Source of the DNA: Eubacteriales bacterium
Lineage (GTDB): Bacteria; Bacillota_A; Clostridia; Lachnospirales; Lachnospiraceae
Length of the DNA stretch: 22,161 nucleotides
Direction of reading: 5' to 3'
NCBI GenBank assembly: GCA_030527765.1
Contig: JAUNAE010000025.1
Location: 1-22,161, forward strand
Position numbers and translations under genes: made by a program. Positions 16,038 through 22,161 of the stretch are shown here, piece by piece. Positions within the stretch are counted from its first letter, which is position 1. Each line of letters starts with the position of its first letter. Below the pieces are notes generated by a model. It saw only the letters and a list, made by a program, of their open reading frames with translations, ran no database searches and was not told the origin of the DNA.

Positions 16038-17039
16038 ATGGCGGATGTATATGTAGCAAAAGACAGTCGTTATGACAAGATGGTTTATAATCGTGTTGGA
16101 AAAAGCGGTCTGAAGTTTCCGGCGGTATCTTTGGGATTCTGGCATAATTTCGGAAGCAAGGATTCTTATGACAACATGAAAGCAATGTGCAGAGAGGCGT
16201 TTGATCTTGGAATTACCCAGTTTGATCTGGCGAATAATTATGGTCCGGTGTACGGAAGTGCAGAAGAGAACGCAGGGCGGATTCTGAGAGAGGATTTTGC
16301 ACCTTATCGAGACGAACTTGTGATTACGACGAAGGCGGGATATGACATGTGGGCAGGCCCTTACGGTGACTGGGGCAGCAAGAAATATCTGACAGCCAGT
16401 CTGGACCAGAGTCTTAGAAGACTGGGACTTCCTTACGTGGATGTTTTTTATCATCACAGAATGGATCCTGAGACTCCGCTGGAAGAGACTATGGAAGCAC
16501 TGGCTGGCATTGTAAGAAGCGGAAAAGCTCTGTATGCGGGCATCTCGAATTATGATGAGGAACATACAAGAGAGGCAAAGAGAATTATGAAAGAACTTCA
16601 TTGTCCTCTCATTGTGAATCAGAGAAGATATTCTATTTTTGATCGAACCATCGAAGAAGATGGAGTGAAAAAATGCTGTAAGGAAGAAGGCATGGGTATT
16701 ATCGCCTTCAGTCCTTTGGCACAGGGTCTTTTGACCGACAAATATCTCAAAGGAATTCCGGAAGACAGCAGAATTGCAAGAGATCCAAGATTTTTGAAAA
16801 AAGACGTTCTGACGGAAGAGCGATTAAAACAGATTCAGGCGCTCAATGATCTGGCAAAGGAAAGAGGACAGACTCTGGCGCAGATGGCCCTGTCCTGGAT
16901 TCTGAAGGATGATGAAGTGTGCTCTGTTCTGATTGGTGCATCCAAACCGGAGCAGATCAGAGAAAATATTTCCATTGTTGAGAATACCGCATTTTCAAAG
17001 GAAGAACTGCAGAAAATAGAGGAGATTTGCGCATTATGA
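16038..17039 (+). CDS. Aldo/keto reductase, YghZ/AKR14-like
   Basis: NADPH-dependent TIM-barrel reductase, 333 residues. Related enzymes reduce L-glyceraldehyde 3-phosphate, methylglyoxal or short hydroxyaldehydes. The opening Y-N-R-V-G-K-S-G-L-K resembles YghZ and its relatives. The catalytic tetrad is visible: Asp63 in F-D-L-A-N-N-Y, Tyr68, Lys99 in I-T-T-K-A-G-Y, and His140 in F-Y-H-H-R-M-D. Cofactor-binding residues sit in the C-terminal V-L-I-G-A-S-K-P-E-Q stretch. The ATG follows AGGAGAAGACA, which overlaps the end of the dehydrogenase gene. The stop overlaps the GH112 start by ATGA, so the reductase and phosphorylase are translationally coupled. A role in disposing of the small aldehyde made by the aldolase, or in interconverting the sugar with its polyol, is plausible but inferred. 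Confidence 0.92.
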   Translation: MADVYVAKDSRYDKMVYNRVGKSGLKFPAVSLGFWHNFGSKDSYDNMKAMCREAFDLGITQFDLANNYGPVYGSAEENAGRILREDFAPYRDELVITTKAGYDMWAGPYGDWGSKKYLTASLDQSLRRLGLPYVDVFYHHRMDPETPLEETMEALAGIVRSGKALYAGISNYDEEHTREAKRIMKELHCPLIVNQRRYSIFDRTIEEDGVKKCCKEEGMGIIAFSPLAQGLLTDKYLKGIPEDSRIARDPRFLKKDVLTEERLKQIQALNDLAKERGQTLAQMALSWILKDDEVCSVLIGASKPEQIRENISIVENTAFSKEELQKIEEICAL

Positions 17040-19195
17040 AGGAAACAGGAGGTTTTACCCTTCCCGGGGAGGCCGGATATGAGGCCTTGACTCTCAAAAT
17101 GGCAGAAAAATGGGGGGCGGATGTCATTCGAGACAGCGACGGGACGGAATTATCTGAGGAAATACTGAATGCCGGTTATGGCATTTATTCTACAATTTGT
17201 ATTATCCGTGACCACAATGAATGGGCAAGAAATCATCCGGAGCAGCTTCAGCAGACTTTTCTCTGTACAGACCCTGTCATGGCACAGAAAGAATCTCTGA
17301 AAATTTCTATCATGGCTGGATTTTTCAGAGAGCAGTTTCGGGTGAATGATCGTCCGGAGGCCATGAAATACTGGCAGGTATATGACCGTACTCTGGATAC
17401 CGAGGTTTCCAGAGAATGCTGGCATTACGAGAAAGAAACGGAACAGGTGATTTTGGAAGGAATTACCCCGTGGCATACATATACCGTAAGCTTCCTGGCA
17501 TATCGTATATGGGAAGAAATTTCCATGTACAATCATACGACAAATCACTGGGACAAAGAACATCTGATGCAGCTGGATCCGAGATACCCGGAGACTGAAG
17601 AGTATCTGGTTGAATGGATGGAAAACTGGTGCAAAGAGCATCCGCACACGACGGTTGTGCGTTTCACATCCCTGTTTTACAACTTTGTCTGGATGTGGGG
17701 AAGCAATCCGAGAAAAAGGAACCTGTTTACCGATTGGGGTTCTTATGATTTCACGGTCAGTGAAAAGGCATTGGATGATTTTGCCCTGGAATACGGTTAT
17801 CAAATGACCGCAGAGGATTTTGTCAATCAGGGCAAATTCCACGTGACGCATATGCCGGGAACAGACAGAAAAAAAGACTGGATGGATTTTATTCAGCGTT
17901 TTGTTGTCCGGGTAGGAAAACGGCTTGTGGATATTACCCATCAATATGGAAAAAAAGCATATGTTTTTTATGATGACAGCTGGGTAGGTCTGGAACCTTA
18001 TGGACCTCATTTTGAGGAGTTTGGATTTGACGGATTGATCAAGTGTGTCTTCTCAGGCTACGAAGCAAGACTTTGTTCCGGGGTGAACGTAGAGACCCAT
18101 GAAATTCGACTGCATCCGTATCTTTTCCCGGTAGGACTCGGCGGAGCACCAACGTTCATGGAAGGCGGAGATCCTACAAGGGATGCAAAACAGTATTGGA
18201 TTGCGGTGCGCCGTGCACTGCTTCGGGCTCCGATTGAACGAATTGGTCTGGGAGGATACCTTCATTTGACAGAAGGCTTTCCGGATTTTCAGGATTATAT
18301 CGAAAAAATTGCCATGGAATTTCGAAGAATCCGATCTTATCATGACCAGGGAGCACCGTACGTTCTTCGGCCGAGAGTAGCAGTCCTTCACGCATGGGGA
18401 AAATTACGTTCCTGGACATTGTCCGGACATTTCCATGAAACATATATGCATGATTTGATTCATGTCAATGAGGCACTGGCAGGTCTTCCACTGGATGTGG
18501 ATTATATTGATTTTGAAGATGTAAAAAGTGGAAAACTGTCGGAGTATCAAGTGGTCATTAATGCCGGAAGAGCCGGAACCGCCTGGAGCGGCGGGAATGT
18601 ATGGAAGGACGAGAAAGTTCTCGAGAACCTGTACCAGTGGGCAGCAGAAGGCGGCGTATTCATTGGAATAGGAGATCCTTCTGCAGTGGAAGGTTATGAC
18701 ACTTACTATCGAATGGCACCGGTTCTTGGAATTGATAAAGATACCGGAGCAAGAGTGTGTCATGGCAAATGGCAGTTTGAATGCGAGAAAGTTACGGATC
18801 TTCTTCCGGAAAATTGTACGGTTGTAAAGGAAGAACACCGTTATTTGACTGCAGAAAATACCAAAGTACTTCTGGCGGAAGATGGTGAGCCGAAGCTTAC
18901 CGTCCACGCCTTTGGAAAAGGTATGGGCATTTATCTTGCTTCTTTTGAAAAAACACTCGCAAATACGAGAATGCTGCTGAATCTGATTTTGTACGGATGC
19001 GGGGAATCTCTGGATCAGGATTATTTATGCGACAATGATCAGACAGAATGCACCTGGTACCCGGAAGCAAAGAAACTGGTTGTCATTAATAATTCCGACA
19101 GAGTGCAGAAAACATCTGTCAAAGTTGGAGATGAGAGGTATGAATTCGAAATCCCCGCATATGATCTTGTATTAAAAGAGTTCACAACGATCTAG
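17036..19195 (+). CDS. GH112 beta-galactoside phosphorylase (galactosyl-rhamnose or galacto-/lacto-N-biose type)
   Basis: Cytoplasmic phosphorylase that cleaves a beta-galactosyl disaccharide with phosphate, giving alpha-galactose 1-phosphate and the second sugar. The N-terminus (G-G-F-T-L-P-G-E-A-G-Y-E, then W-G-A-D-V-I-R-D-S-D-G-T) is the family hallmark. The TIM barrel covers about 1-430. Asp313-Asp314 in F-Y-D-D-S-W-V-G-L-E-P is the probable general-acid region. A GATase-like middle domain (about 440-650) and a small beta C-domain follow. The 719 residues are nearer to what I recall for clostridial galactosyl-rhamnose phosphorylases than to the roughly 740-750 of galacto-/lacto-N-biose enzymes. 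The ATG at 17036 overlaps the reductase stop (ATGA) and follows GAGGAG. A GH105-like gene upstream favours the rhamnose type, but host mucin or milk sugars remain possible. No galT/galE or rhamnose genes are in the window. Confidence 0.92.
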   Translation: MKETGGFTLPGEAGYEALTLKMAEKWGADVIRDSDGTELSEEILNAGYGIYSTICIIRDHNEWARNHPEQLQQTFLCTDPVMAQKESLKISIMAGFFREQFRVNDRPEAMKYWQVYDRTLDTEVSRECWHYEKETEQVILEGITPWHTYTVSFLAYRIWEEISMYNHTTNHWDKEHLMQLDPRYPETEEYLVEWMENWCKEHPHTTVVRFTSLFYNFVWMWGSNPRKRNLFTDWGSYDFTVSEKALDDFALEYGYQMTAEDFVNQGKFHVTHMPGTDRKKDWMDFIQRFVVRVGKRLVDITHQYGKKAYVFYDDSWVGLEPYGPHFEEFGFDGLIKCVFSGYEARLCSGVNVETHEIRLHPYLFPVGLGGAPTFMEGGDPTRDAKQYWIAVRRALLRAPIERIGLGGYLHLTEGFPDFQDYIEKIAMEFRRIRSYHDQGAPYVLRPRVAVLHAWGKLRSWTLSGHFHETYMHDLIHVNEALAGLPLDVDYIDFEDVKSGKLSEYQVVINAGRAGTAWSGGNVWKDEKVLENLYQWAAEGGVFIGIGDPSAVEGYDTYYRMAPVLGIDKDTGARVCHGKWQFECEKVTDLLPENCTVVKEEHRYLTAENTKVLLAEDGEPKLTVHAFGKGMGIYLASFEKTLANTRMLLNLILYGCGESLDQDYLCDNDQTECTWYPEAKKLVVINNSDRVQKTSVKVGDERYEFEIPAYDLVLKEFTTI

Positions 19196-19207
19196 GATAA
19201 GTGGCGA

Positions 19208-19223
19208 GAATCCGATTGACTTA
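19208..19223 (+). repeat. Remnant of the dispersed repeat after the GH112 gene
   Basis: GAATCCGATTGACTTA matches 163-178 at 15 of 16 positions and resembles the right half of copies 1 and 2 with a small deletion. The left arm is not preserved. Confidence 0.45.
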
Positions 19224-19270
19224 CCGATGTAAGCCATGATTCTCACACTAACTCAGTATAAATAACCAAG

Positions 19271-19334
19271 AAAAGGCCATCCGGTTCTCACACATTTTGG
19301 GGTCACCTCAATTTGTGAGACCGAATGGCCTTTT
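19271..19334. terminator. Bidirectional intrinsic terminator between convergent operons
   Basis: AAAAGGCCAT pairs with ATGGCCTTTT at the base. The stem continues through CGG/CCG and TCTCACA/TGTGAGA with few mismatches, and the loop is around TTTTGGGGTCACCTC. A-run and T-run lie on opposite sides, so it can stop transcription from the GH112 side and from the DUF3237 side. It marks the end of both operons. Confidence 0.9.
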
Positions 19335-19355
19335 AAAATATCCTGTAGAAAATGA

Positions 19356-19814
19356 TTATTCGATGACATAATAGTCAAGAGACACCAGATCCGGGTAGCG
19401 TTTGGCTTTGCAGAAGAAGACTTTTTTCTTCATCCACTGAAGCTCTTCACCGAACACTTCAAATTCCGGTTTGGTACAGAAATAATACAAGTCCGGATCG
19501 ATGAATTCGCCTCTTAATACCTTCGGAACTTCTTCCTCAGGGACGGTGCGAATTCCATTGTTTTCTACATAGAAAGAACAGCCATTTTCAAGGGCAACGG
19601 CGTAGCGGGCAGATAATTCACAGATACCATTTGGTCGAATTACCTGACAATCCACTCCGCCCGGGAGAACCGTTCCATGCATGCCATCCCCCTCCAGAAC
19701 ACCGGAGGTGATGGGGATGAGCTGGCGACGTCCGTTTATATTGTCCTGTCCCACAACAATGGGAGTATCTACTTTGACTTTGATGGAAAAAACTTTTCTG
19801 GTAGTTGGATTCAC
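19356..19814 (-). CDS. DUF3237 (UPF0311) family protein
   Basis: A 152-residue protein of the DUF3237 family, a small beta-barrel of unknown biochemical role. Supporting stretches are V-F-S-I-K-V-K-V, the conserved region L-I-P-I-T-S-G-V-L-E-G-D-G-M-H-G-T-V-L-P-G-G-x-D, and the late Y-F-C-T-K-P-E-F-E. I chose a GTG start at 19814 because a perfect TAAGGAGG site lies eight bases before it, formed by the stop codon of the upstream reductase gene. ATGs further upstream (19835, 19847) would overlap that gene and lack such a site. The coupling means the two proteins are made together. The family is often found near flavin- or aromatic-metabolism genes, so a role in binding or processing the reductase substrate is reasonable but unproven. 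Confidence 0.85.
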   Translation of the reverse strand: MNPTTRKVFSIKVKVDTPIVVGQDNINGRRQLIPITSGVLEGDGMHGTVLPGGVDCQVIRPNGICELSARYAVALENGCSFYVENNGIRTVPEEEVPKVLRGEFIDPDLYYFCTKPEFEVFGEELQWMKKKVFFCKAKRYPDLVSLDYYVIE

Positions 19815-19827
19815 GGAAAATTCCTCC

Positions 19828-21774
19828 TTACGCATCCAGTCCGGCATGATATCCCTGGTAGATAGCGTTGGTGATGTTGCTTGGGCGGATACAGTCACCG
19901 ATCTCGCGAACAACCGGGGCAATATCGAGCAGAGCATTGACGCCGGCTCTGTTTGCACGCTGACCAAGAGCACAGATCACAGATTTTCCCGGAATCAGTA
20001 CTTCTTCCCCTTCGGAGTTGCGGCAGATCACACCGTCTTCTGTGATTTTCAGACCCTGGAGTCCGGTATGGGCATTTACATACTGATCGATCATCTGCAT
20101 GAGGATCGGACGATGACGAATGTTTGCATCCGGTGCCAGAGTATCTCTCATTTCTACAAGGTGAACCTGTTTTCCTTCCTGGGCAAGGTGGATAGCGGCC
20201 TCGCATCCGGCAAGTCCGCCGCCGAGAACAACAACGGTGTCACCGACTTTTTCTTTTTCCAGGTAGTAGTTGTTTACTACAACAACATTTTCGCCATCGA
20301 TGCCCGGAATCGGAGGTACGATCGGGTTGGAACCTACTGCAAGAATAGCGTAATCTGCCTGAATGCTTTCTGCGTATTCCGGAGTTACTTCGGTGTTCAG
20401 ACGAATTTCAACACCGGCTTCTCTTGCCTGTGCTTCCAGAGAAAGGCCAAGCTGGTACATTTTCTGTTTGAAATCAATGGCCTGCTCACATTTCAGAATA
20501 CCGCCGACTTTGTCACTCTTCTCGCAGAGGATTACTTTGTGACCTCTCTGAGCTGCAGTTACGGAAGCTTTCAGTCCTGCGACACCGCCGCCGACAACGA
20601 GAACGGTCTTTTTGGAAGCGGATGGAAGGACTTCGGTTCCTTCGATTTCACGGCCGATCAGAGGATTTACGGTACAACGACGTGTCTGGGTGGTCGGACG
20701 CTCTGCCATACATGCGAAACAGCGCAGACATTTGACGATTTTGTCATCGTTTCCGGAAACAACTTTCTGTGGAAGATATGGATCTGCAAGAAGAGCACGT
20801 CCCATGTAAACGACATCTGCTTTGCCGGAAGCGATGATGTCTTCCATCTGCTGCGGATCGTTTAAGGCACCGATGGTAGCGACCGGTTTGCTGACATGTT
20901 TTTTGATTTCTTCTGCAAGATAAACGTTGCAGCCGTGTTCAGCGAACATGGATGGATGTGTGCGGAAAAATCCGTACTGATAAGAACCGGCGGATACATG
21001 AATGAGGTCAACCAGTGGTTCTACAGTCTGTGCGATACGGATGCCCTCGTCAAGATCGTATCCACCCTCAAATAATTCAGAACCGCTCATACGGAATTCG
21101 ATCGGGAACATCGGTCCAACGGCATTTCTGACAGCGGTCAGGATTTCCATGGTCAGTCGCATACGATTTTCGAAAGATCCGCCATATTCGTCGGTACGTT
21201 TGTTGAAATACGGAGAAATGAACTGGTTCAGAAGCCAGGTGTGTCCGCCGTGGATCATGATCATTTCGAAGCCGGCACGTTTTGCAAGAAGAGCGGTGTC
21301 TGCATAGCGTTTTACGATGTCGTCGATCTGCTCTTTGGTAAGGGCAGTTACTTTTCTTCCGTCCGGGCGGATGCAGTCACTTGGACCATACTGTGTCAAG
21401 CCCTGCTTCTTGTCTTTGTCGGCCATGTAAGTTCCGGCATACTGACCGGAATGGGAGAACTCGACACTCGGAACAGCGCCGTGTCTGCGAATGGAATCTG
21501 CGATGAAGGTAAAGGAAGCAAGAGAACCTACCGTTGCGAGATCCAGATGAAGCATATGGGAACCATCGGTCTCCGGATGAACGACGAGCTCACTGATGGT
21601 AACTGCGGCAGCACCGCCTTTGGCACGAAGCTCATAAAATGCCCGTGTTCTTTCTCCCGGAACACAATCTTTATCGATGTCGGTAGATCCGATCGGAGAG
21701 GCAAACATACGGTTACGGAATGTTACATTACCAAGAGTAATTGGCTGGCATAAATGTGGGTACTTGCGAATCAT
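19828..21774 (-). CDS. Old Yellow Enzyme/2,4-dienoyl-CoA reductase-type NADH:flavin oxidoreductase
   Basis: An FMN/4Fe-4S/FAD enzyme of the FadH, TMADH and BaiCD type that reduces activated C=C bonds (enoates, steroids, flavonoids) with NAD(P)H, or oxidises amines. The 648 residues show an FMN TIM barrel (about 1-345), the cluster motif C-x2-C-x2-C-x11-C (Cys349, 352, 355, 367), an FAD-binding V-V-G-G-G-V-A-G-L and a second nucleotide motif V-V-L-G-G-G-L-A-G-C. The first three cysteines are spaced as in trimethylamine dehydrogenase rather than FadH (x2, x3). In G-G-H-T-W-L-L-N-Q-F, Trp stands where FadH has its catalytic Tyr. The start follows GGAGGAAGAAAAAG. The gene is first in a two-gene operon under a palindrome-overlapped promoter. 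The substrate is unknown; a diet- or host-derived aromatic or steroid enone is the natural guess. Confidence 0.93.
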   Translation of the reverse strand: MIRKYPHLCQPITLGNVTFRNRMFASPIGSTDIDKDCVPGERTRAFYELRAKGGAAAVTISELVVHPETDGSHMLHLDLATVGSLASFTFIADSIRRHGAVPSVEFSHSGQYAGTYMADKDKKQGLTQYGPSDCIRPDGRKVTALTKEQIDDIVKRYADTALLAKRAGFEMIMIHGGHTWLLNQFISPYFNKRTDEYGGSFENRMRLTMEILTAVRNAVGPMFPIEFRMSGSELFEGGYDLDEGIRIAQTVEPLVDLIHVSAGSYQYGFFRTHPSMFAEHGCNVYLAEEIKKHVSKPVATIGALNDPQQMEDIIASGKADVVYMGRALLADPYLPQKVVSGNDDKIVKCLRCFACMAERPTTQTRRCTVNPLIGREIEGTEVLPSASKKTVLVVGGGVAGLKASVTAAQRGHKVILCEKSDKVGGILKCEQAIDFKQKMYQLGLSLEAQAREAGVEIRLNTEVTPEYAESIQADYAILAVGSNPIVPPIPGIDGENVVVVNNYYLEKEKVGDTVVVLGGGLAGCEAAIHLAQEGKQVHLVEMRDTLAPDANIRHRPILMQMIDQYVNAHTGLQGLKITEDGVICRNSEGEEVLIPGKSVICALGQRANRAGVNALLDIAPVVREIGDCIRPSNITNAIYQGYHAGLDA

Positions 21775-21836
21775 CTTTTTCTTCCTCCGTTTTTGGGGGC
21801 ATGAGGTGCTAAGCAGCTGTTCATAGGCAAGTTGTG

Positions 21837-21869
21837 GAGCGTATTGTGAGTGTATTATGAGCGTATTGC
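21837..21869. repeat. Three tandem 11-bp units in the reductase leader
   Basis: GAGCGTATTGT, GAGTGTATTAT and GAGCGTATTGC follow one another without gaps, then GAATAT begins a fourth partial unit that merges into the dispersed repeat. The 11-bp period is close to one helical turn. Confidence 0.55.
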
Positions 21870-21886
21870 GAATATCCGCCTTACTT
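21861..21886 (+). repeat. Dispersed intergenic hairpin repeat, copy 5
   Basis: GCGTATTGCGAATATCCGCC followed by TTACTT keeps the loop and right arm of the family. The left arm has GTAT instead of GGAT. It has the same orientation as the other copies although the nearest gene here is on the minus strand. Confidence 0.65.
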
Positions 21887-21961
21887 GAGCTTAAAGCATC
21901 CTGATACCGTTGGTTAGTTGTGAGCTTTACAGTGGTTTGATTAGAGTCTTATTGTGCTGTC

Positions 21962-21988
21962 GTAACTATTTATTATCTTTATAGTTAC
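21962..21988. repeat. 8-bp inverted repeat near the reductase transcription start
   Basis: GTAACTAT (21962-21969) and ATAGTTAC (21981-21988) flank 11 A/T-rich bases. It lies about 25-50 bases downstream of the -10 box and could be a second operator or a leader hairpin. Confidence 0.45.
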
Positions 21989-22011
21989 TTGATTTCTTTT
22001 GCTGTGAGTTC

Positions 22012-22040
22012 ATCATAACATTGGCCTCCAAACATGTCAA
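22012..22040 (-). promoter_or_regulatory. Strong sigma-A promoter of the reductase/DUF3237 operon
   Basis: On the minus strand TTGACA (22040-22035) is a perfect -35, followed by exactly 17 bases and TATGAT (22017-22012), a one-mismatch -10. This is the best promoter in the window. The -35 and 11 bases of the spacer lie inside the 36-bp palindrome, so a protein bound there would block RNA polymerase. Confidence 0.85.
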
Positions 22041-22059
22041 TATTGACATGTTTGGAGGC
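22024..22059. promoter_or_regulatory. Perfect 36-bp loopless palindrome, probable operator
   Basis: GCCTCCAAACATGTCAAT is followed directly by its exact reverse complement. It overlaps the -35 of the minus-strand promoter and lies 58 bases before a probable divergent gene. No run of T follows on the minus strand and only a weak GGAAATTTTT on the plus strand, so an operator for a dimeric repressor is likelier than a terminator. Confidence 0.75.
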
Positions 22060-22077
22060 GGAAATTTTTAAGAATTT

Positions 22078-22083
22078 TATAAT
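22078..22083 (+). promoter_or_regulatory. Possible -10 box of the divergent gene
   Basis: A perfect TATAAT lies 34 bases before the candidate start at 22118. No good -35 lies 16-18 bp upstream; that position falls at the right edge of the palindrome (about 22055-22060). If used, the same operator would control both directions. Confidence 0.35.
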
Positions 22084-22117
22084 TTTATTGATATAGAGGG
22101 AAGAGATTCTGACCTGA

Positions 22118-22161
22118 ATGGAGGAAATGCGAAATCAGGTCAAAAGAAGAGCCCGTGAAGT
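22118..22161 (+). CDS. Start of a divergent gene, truncated by the window edge; possible regulator
   Basis: An open frame starts at ATG 22118, just after an in-frame TGA, and reads M-E-E-M-R-N-Q-V-K-R-R-A-R-E before the window ends. A second ATG at 22127 sits too close to GGAGGAA to use it ideally; AGAGGGAAGAG lies 11-23 bases before 22118. A basic, Arg/Lys-rich start like this is common in TetR-type repressors, and the palindrome next door would suit one, but 14 residues cannot establish the family. Confidence 0.4.
   Translation, partial: MEEMRNQVKRRARE

Larger units (their letters stand above)
21775..22117. other. 343-base divergent control region between the reductase operon and a partial gene
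   Basis: No gene is visible. Reading toward the reductase (minus strand): promoter with palindromic operator (22012-22059), inverted repeat GTAACTAT/ATAGTTAC (21962-21988) just after the expected transcription start, a repeat-family copy (21861-21886), three 11-bp tandem units (21837-21869) and the ribosome site. The reductase leader would be about 230 nt. Confidence 0.7.

Noticed and set aside
19681..20865. Long plus-strand open frame opposite the flavin reductase
   Set aside because: It runs antisense to a gene with clear FMN, Fe-S and FAD motifs, has no ribosome site, and its translation shows no domain. It is a by-product of codon bias.
1..22161. CRISPR arrays, tRNA, rRNA, transposase or phage genes
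   Set aside because: I looked for regular repeat-spacer units, cloverleaf-like genes and transposase or integrase motifs and saw none.

Overview
The window looks like a piece of a gut-type Clostridia chromosome, most probably Lachnospiraceae. The reasons are moderate GC with A/G-rich Shine-Dalgarno sites, a YesN/YesM-type two-component pair beside a CUT1 sugar importer, and several glycan-active enzymes of types common in that family. This placement is an inference from style and gene content; no rRNA or marker gene is present.

From left to right on the plus strand: a GH2 glycosidase (204-2852), a GH105/GH88-type (alpha/alpha)6-barrel hydrolase (2962-3948), a small cupin (4028-4399), a sugar-binding protein (4622-5902), two ABC permeases (6222-7946), an AraC-type response regulator and its histidine kinase (7996-11288), a DeoC aldolase (11350-12051), an SMP-30/gluconolactonase-like protein (12300-13295), an FGGY carbohydrate kinase broken by an in-frame TGA (13363-14889), a zinc-type MDR dehydrogenase (14970-16028), an aldo/keto reductase (16038-17039) and a GH112 phosphorylase (17036-19195). 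None of the glycan-cleaving enzymes has a signal peptide, so the picture is import of an oligosaccharide followed by cytoplasmic cleavage and phosphorolysis. The sugars would then be oxidised, reduced, phosphorylated and cleaved by the linked enzymes. The importer lacks its own ATPase, as is usual for CUT1 systems that share an MsmX-type ATPase. The substrate is not settled. GH112 plus the GH105-like gene suggests galactosyl-rhamnose from rhamnogalacturonan I, while GH112 also contains galacto-/lacto-N-biose phosphorylases. The dehydrogenase, lactonase, kinase and aldolase set matches no complete textbook pathway.

A strong bidirectional terminator (19271-19334) separates this locus from a convergent minus-strand operon. 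That operon encodes an Old Yellow Enzyme/2,4-dienoyl-CoA-reductase-type flavoprotein (21774-19828) and a DUF3237 protein (19814-19356). Its promoter has a near-consensus -35/-10 pair whose -35 lies inside a perfect, loopless 36-bp palindrome (22024-22059). A probable divergent gene starts at 22118 and runs off the window. The arrangement suggests a ligand-responsive repressor controlling the reductase operon.

The intergenic DNA is unusually structured. It holds a dispersed family of small hairpin repeats (two copies identical over 27 bp), a REP-like perfect palindrome, a dense hairpin cluster between the binding protein and permeases, another between the aldolase and the SMP-30 gene, and a hairpin that buries the cupin's ribosome binding site. 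A 20-bp-spaced direct repeat lies upstream of the binding-protein promoter and is a candidate site for the AraC-type regulator.
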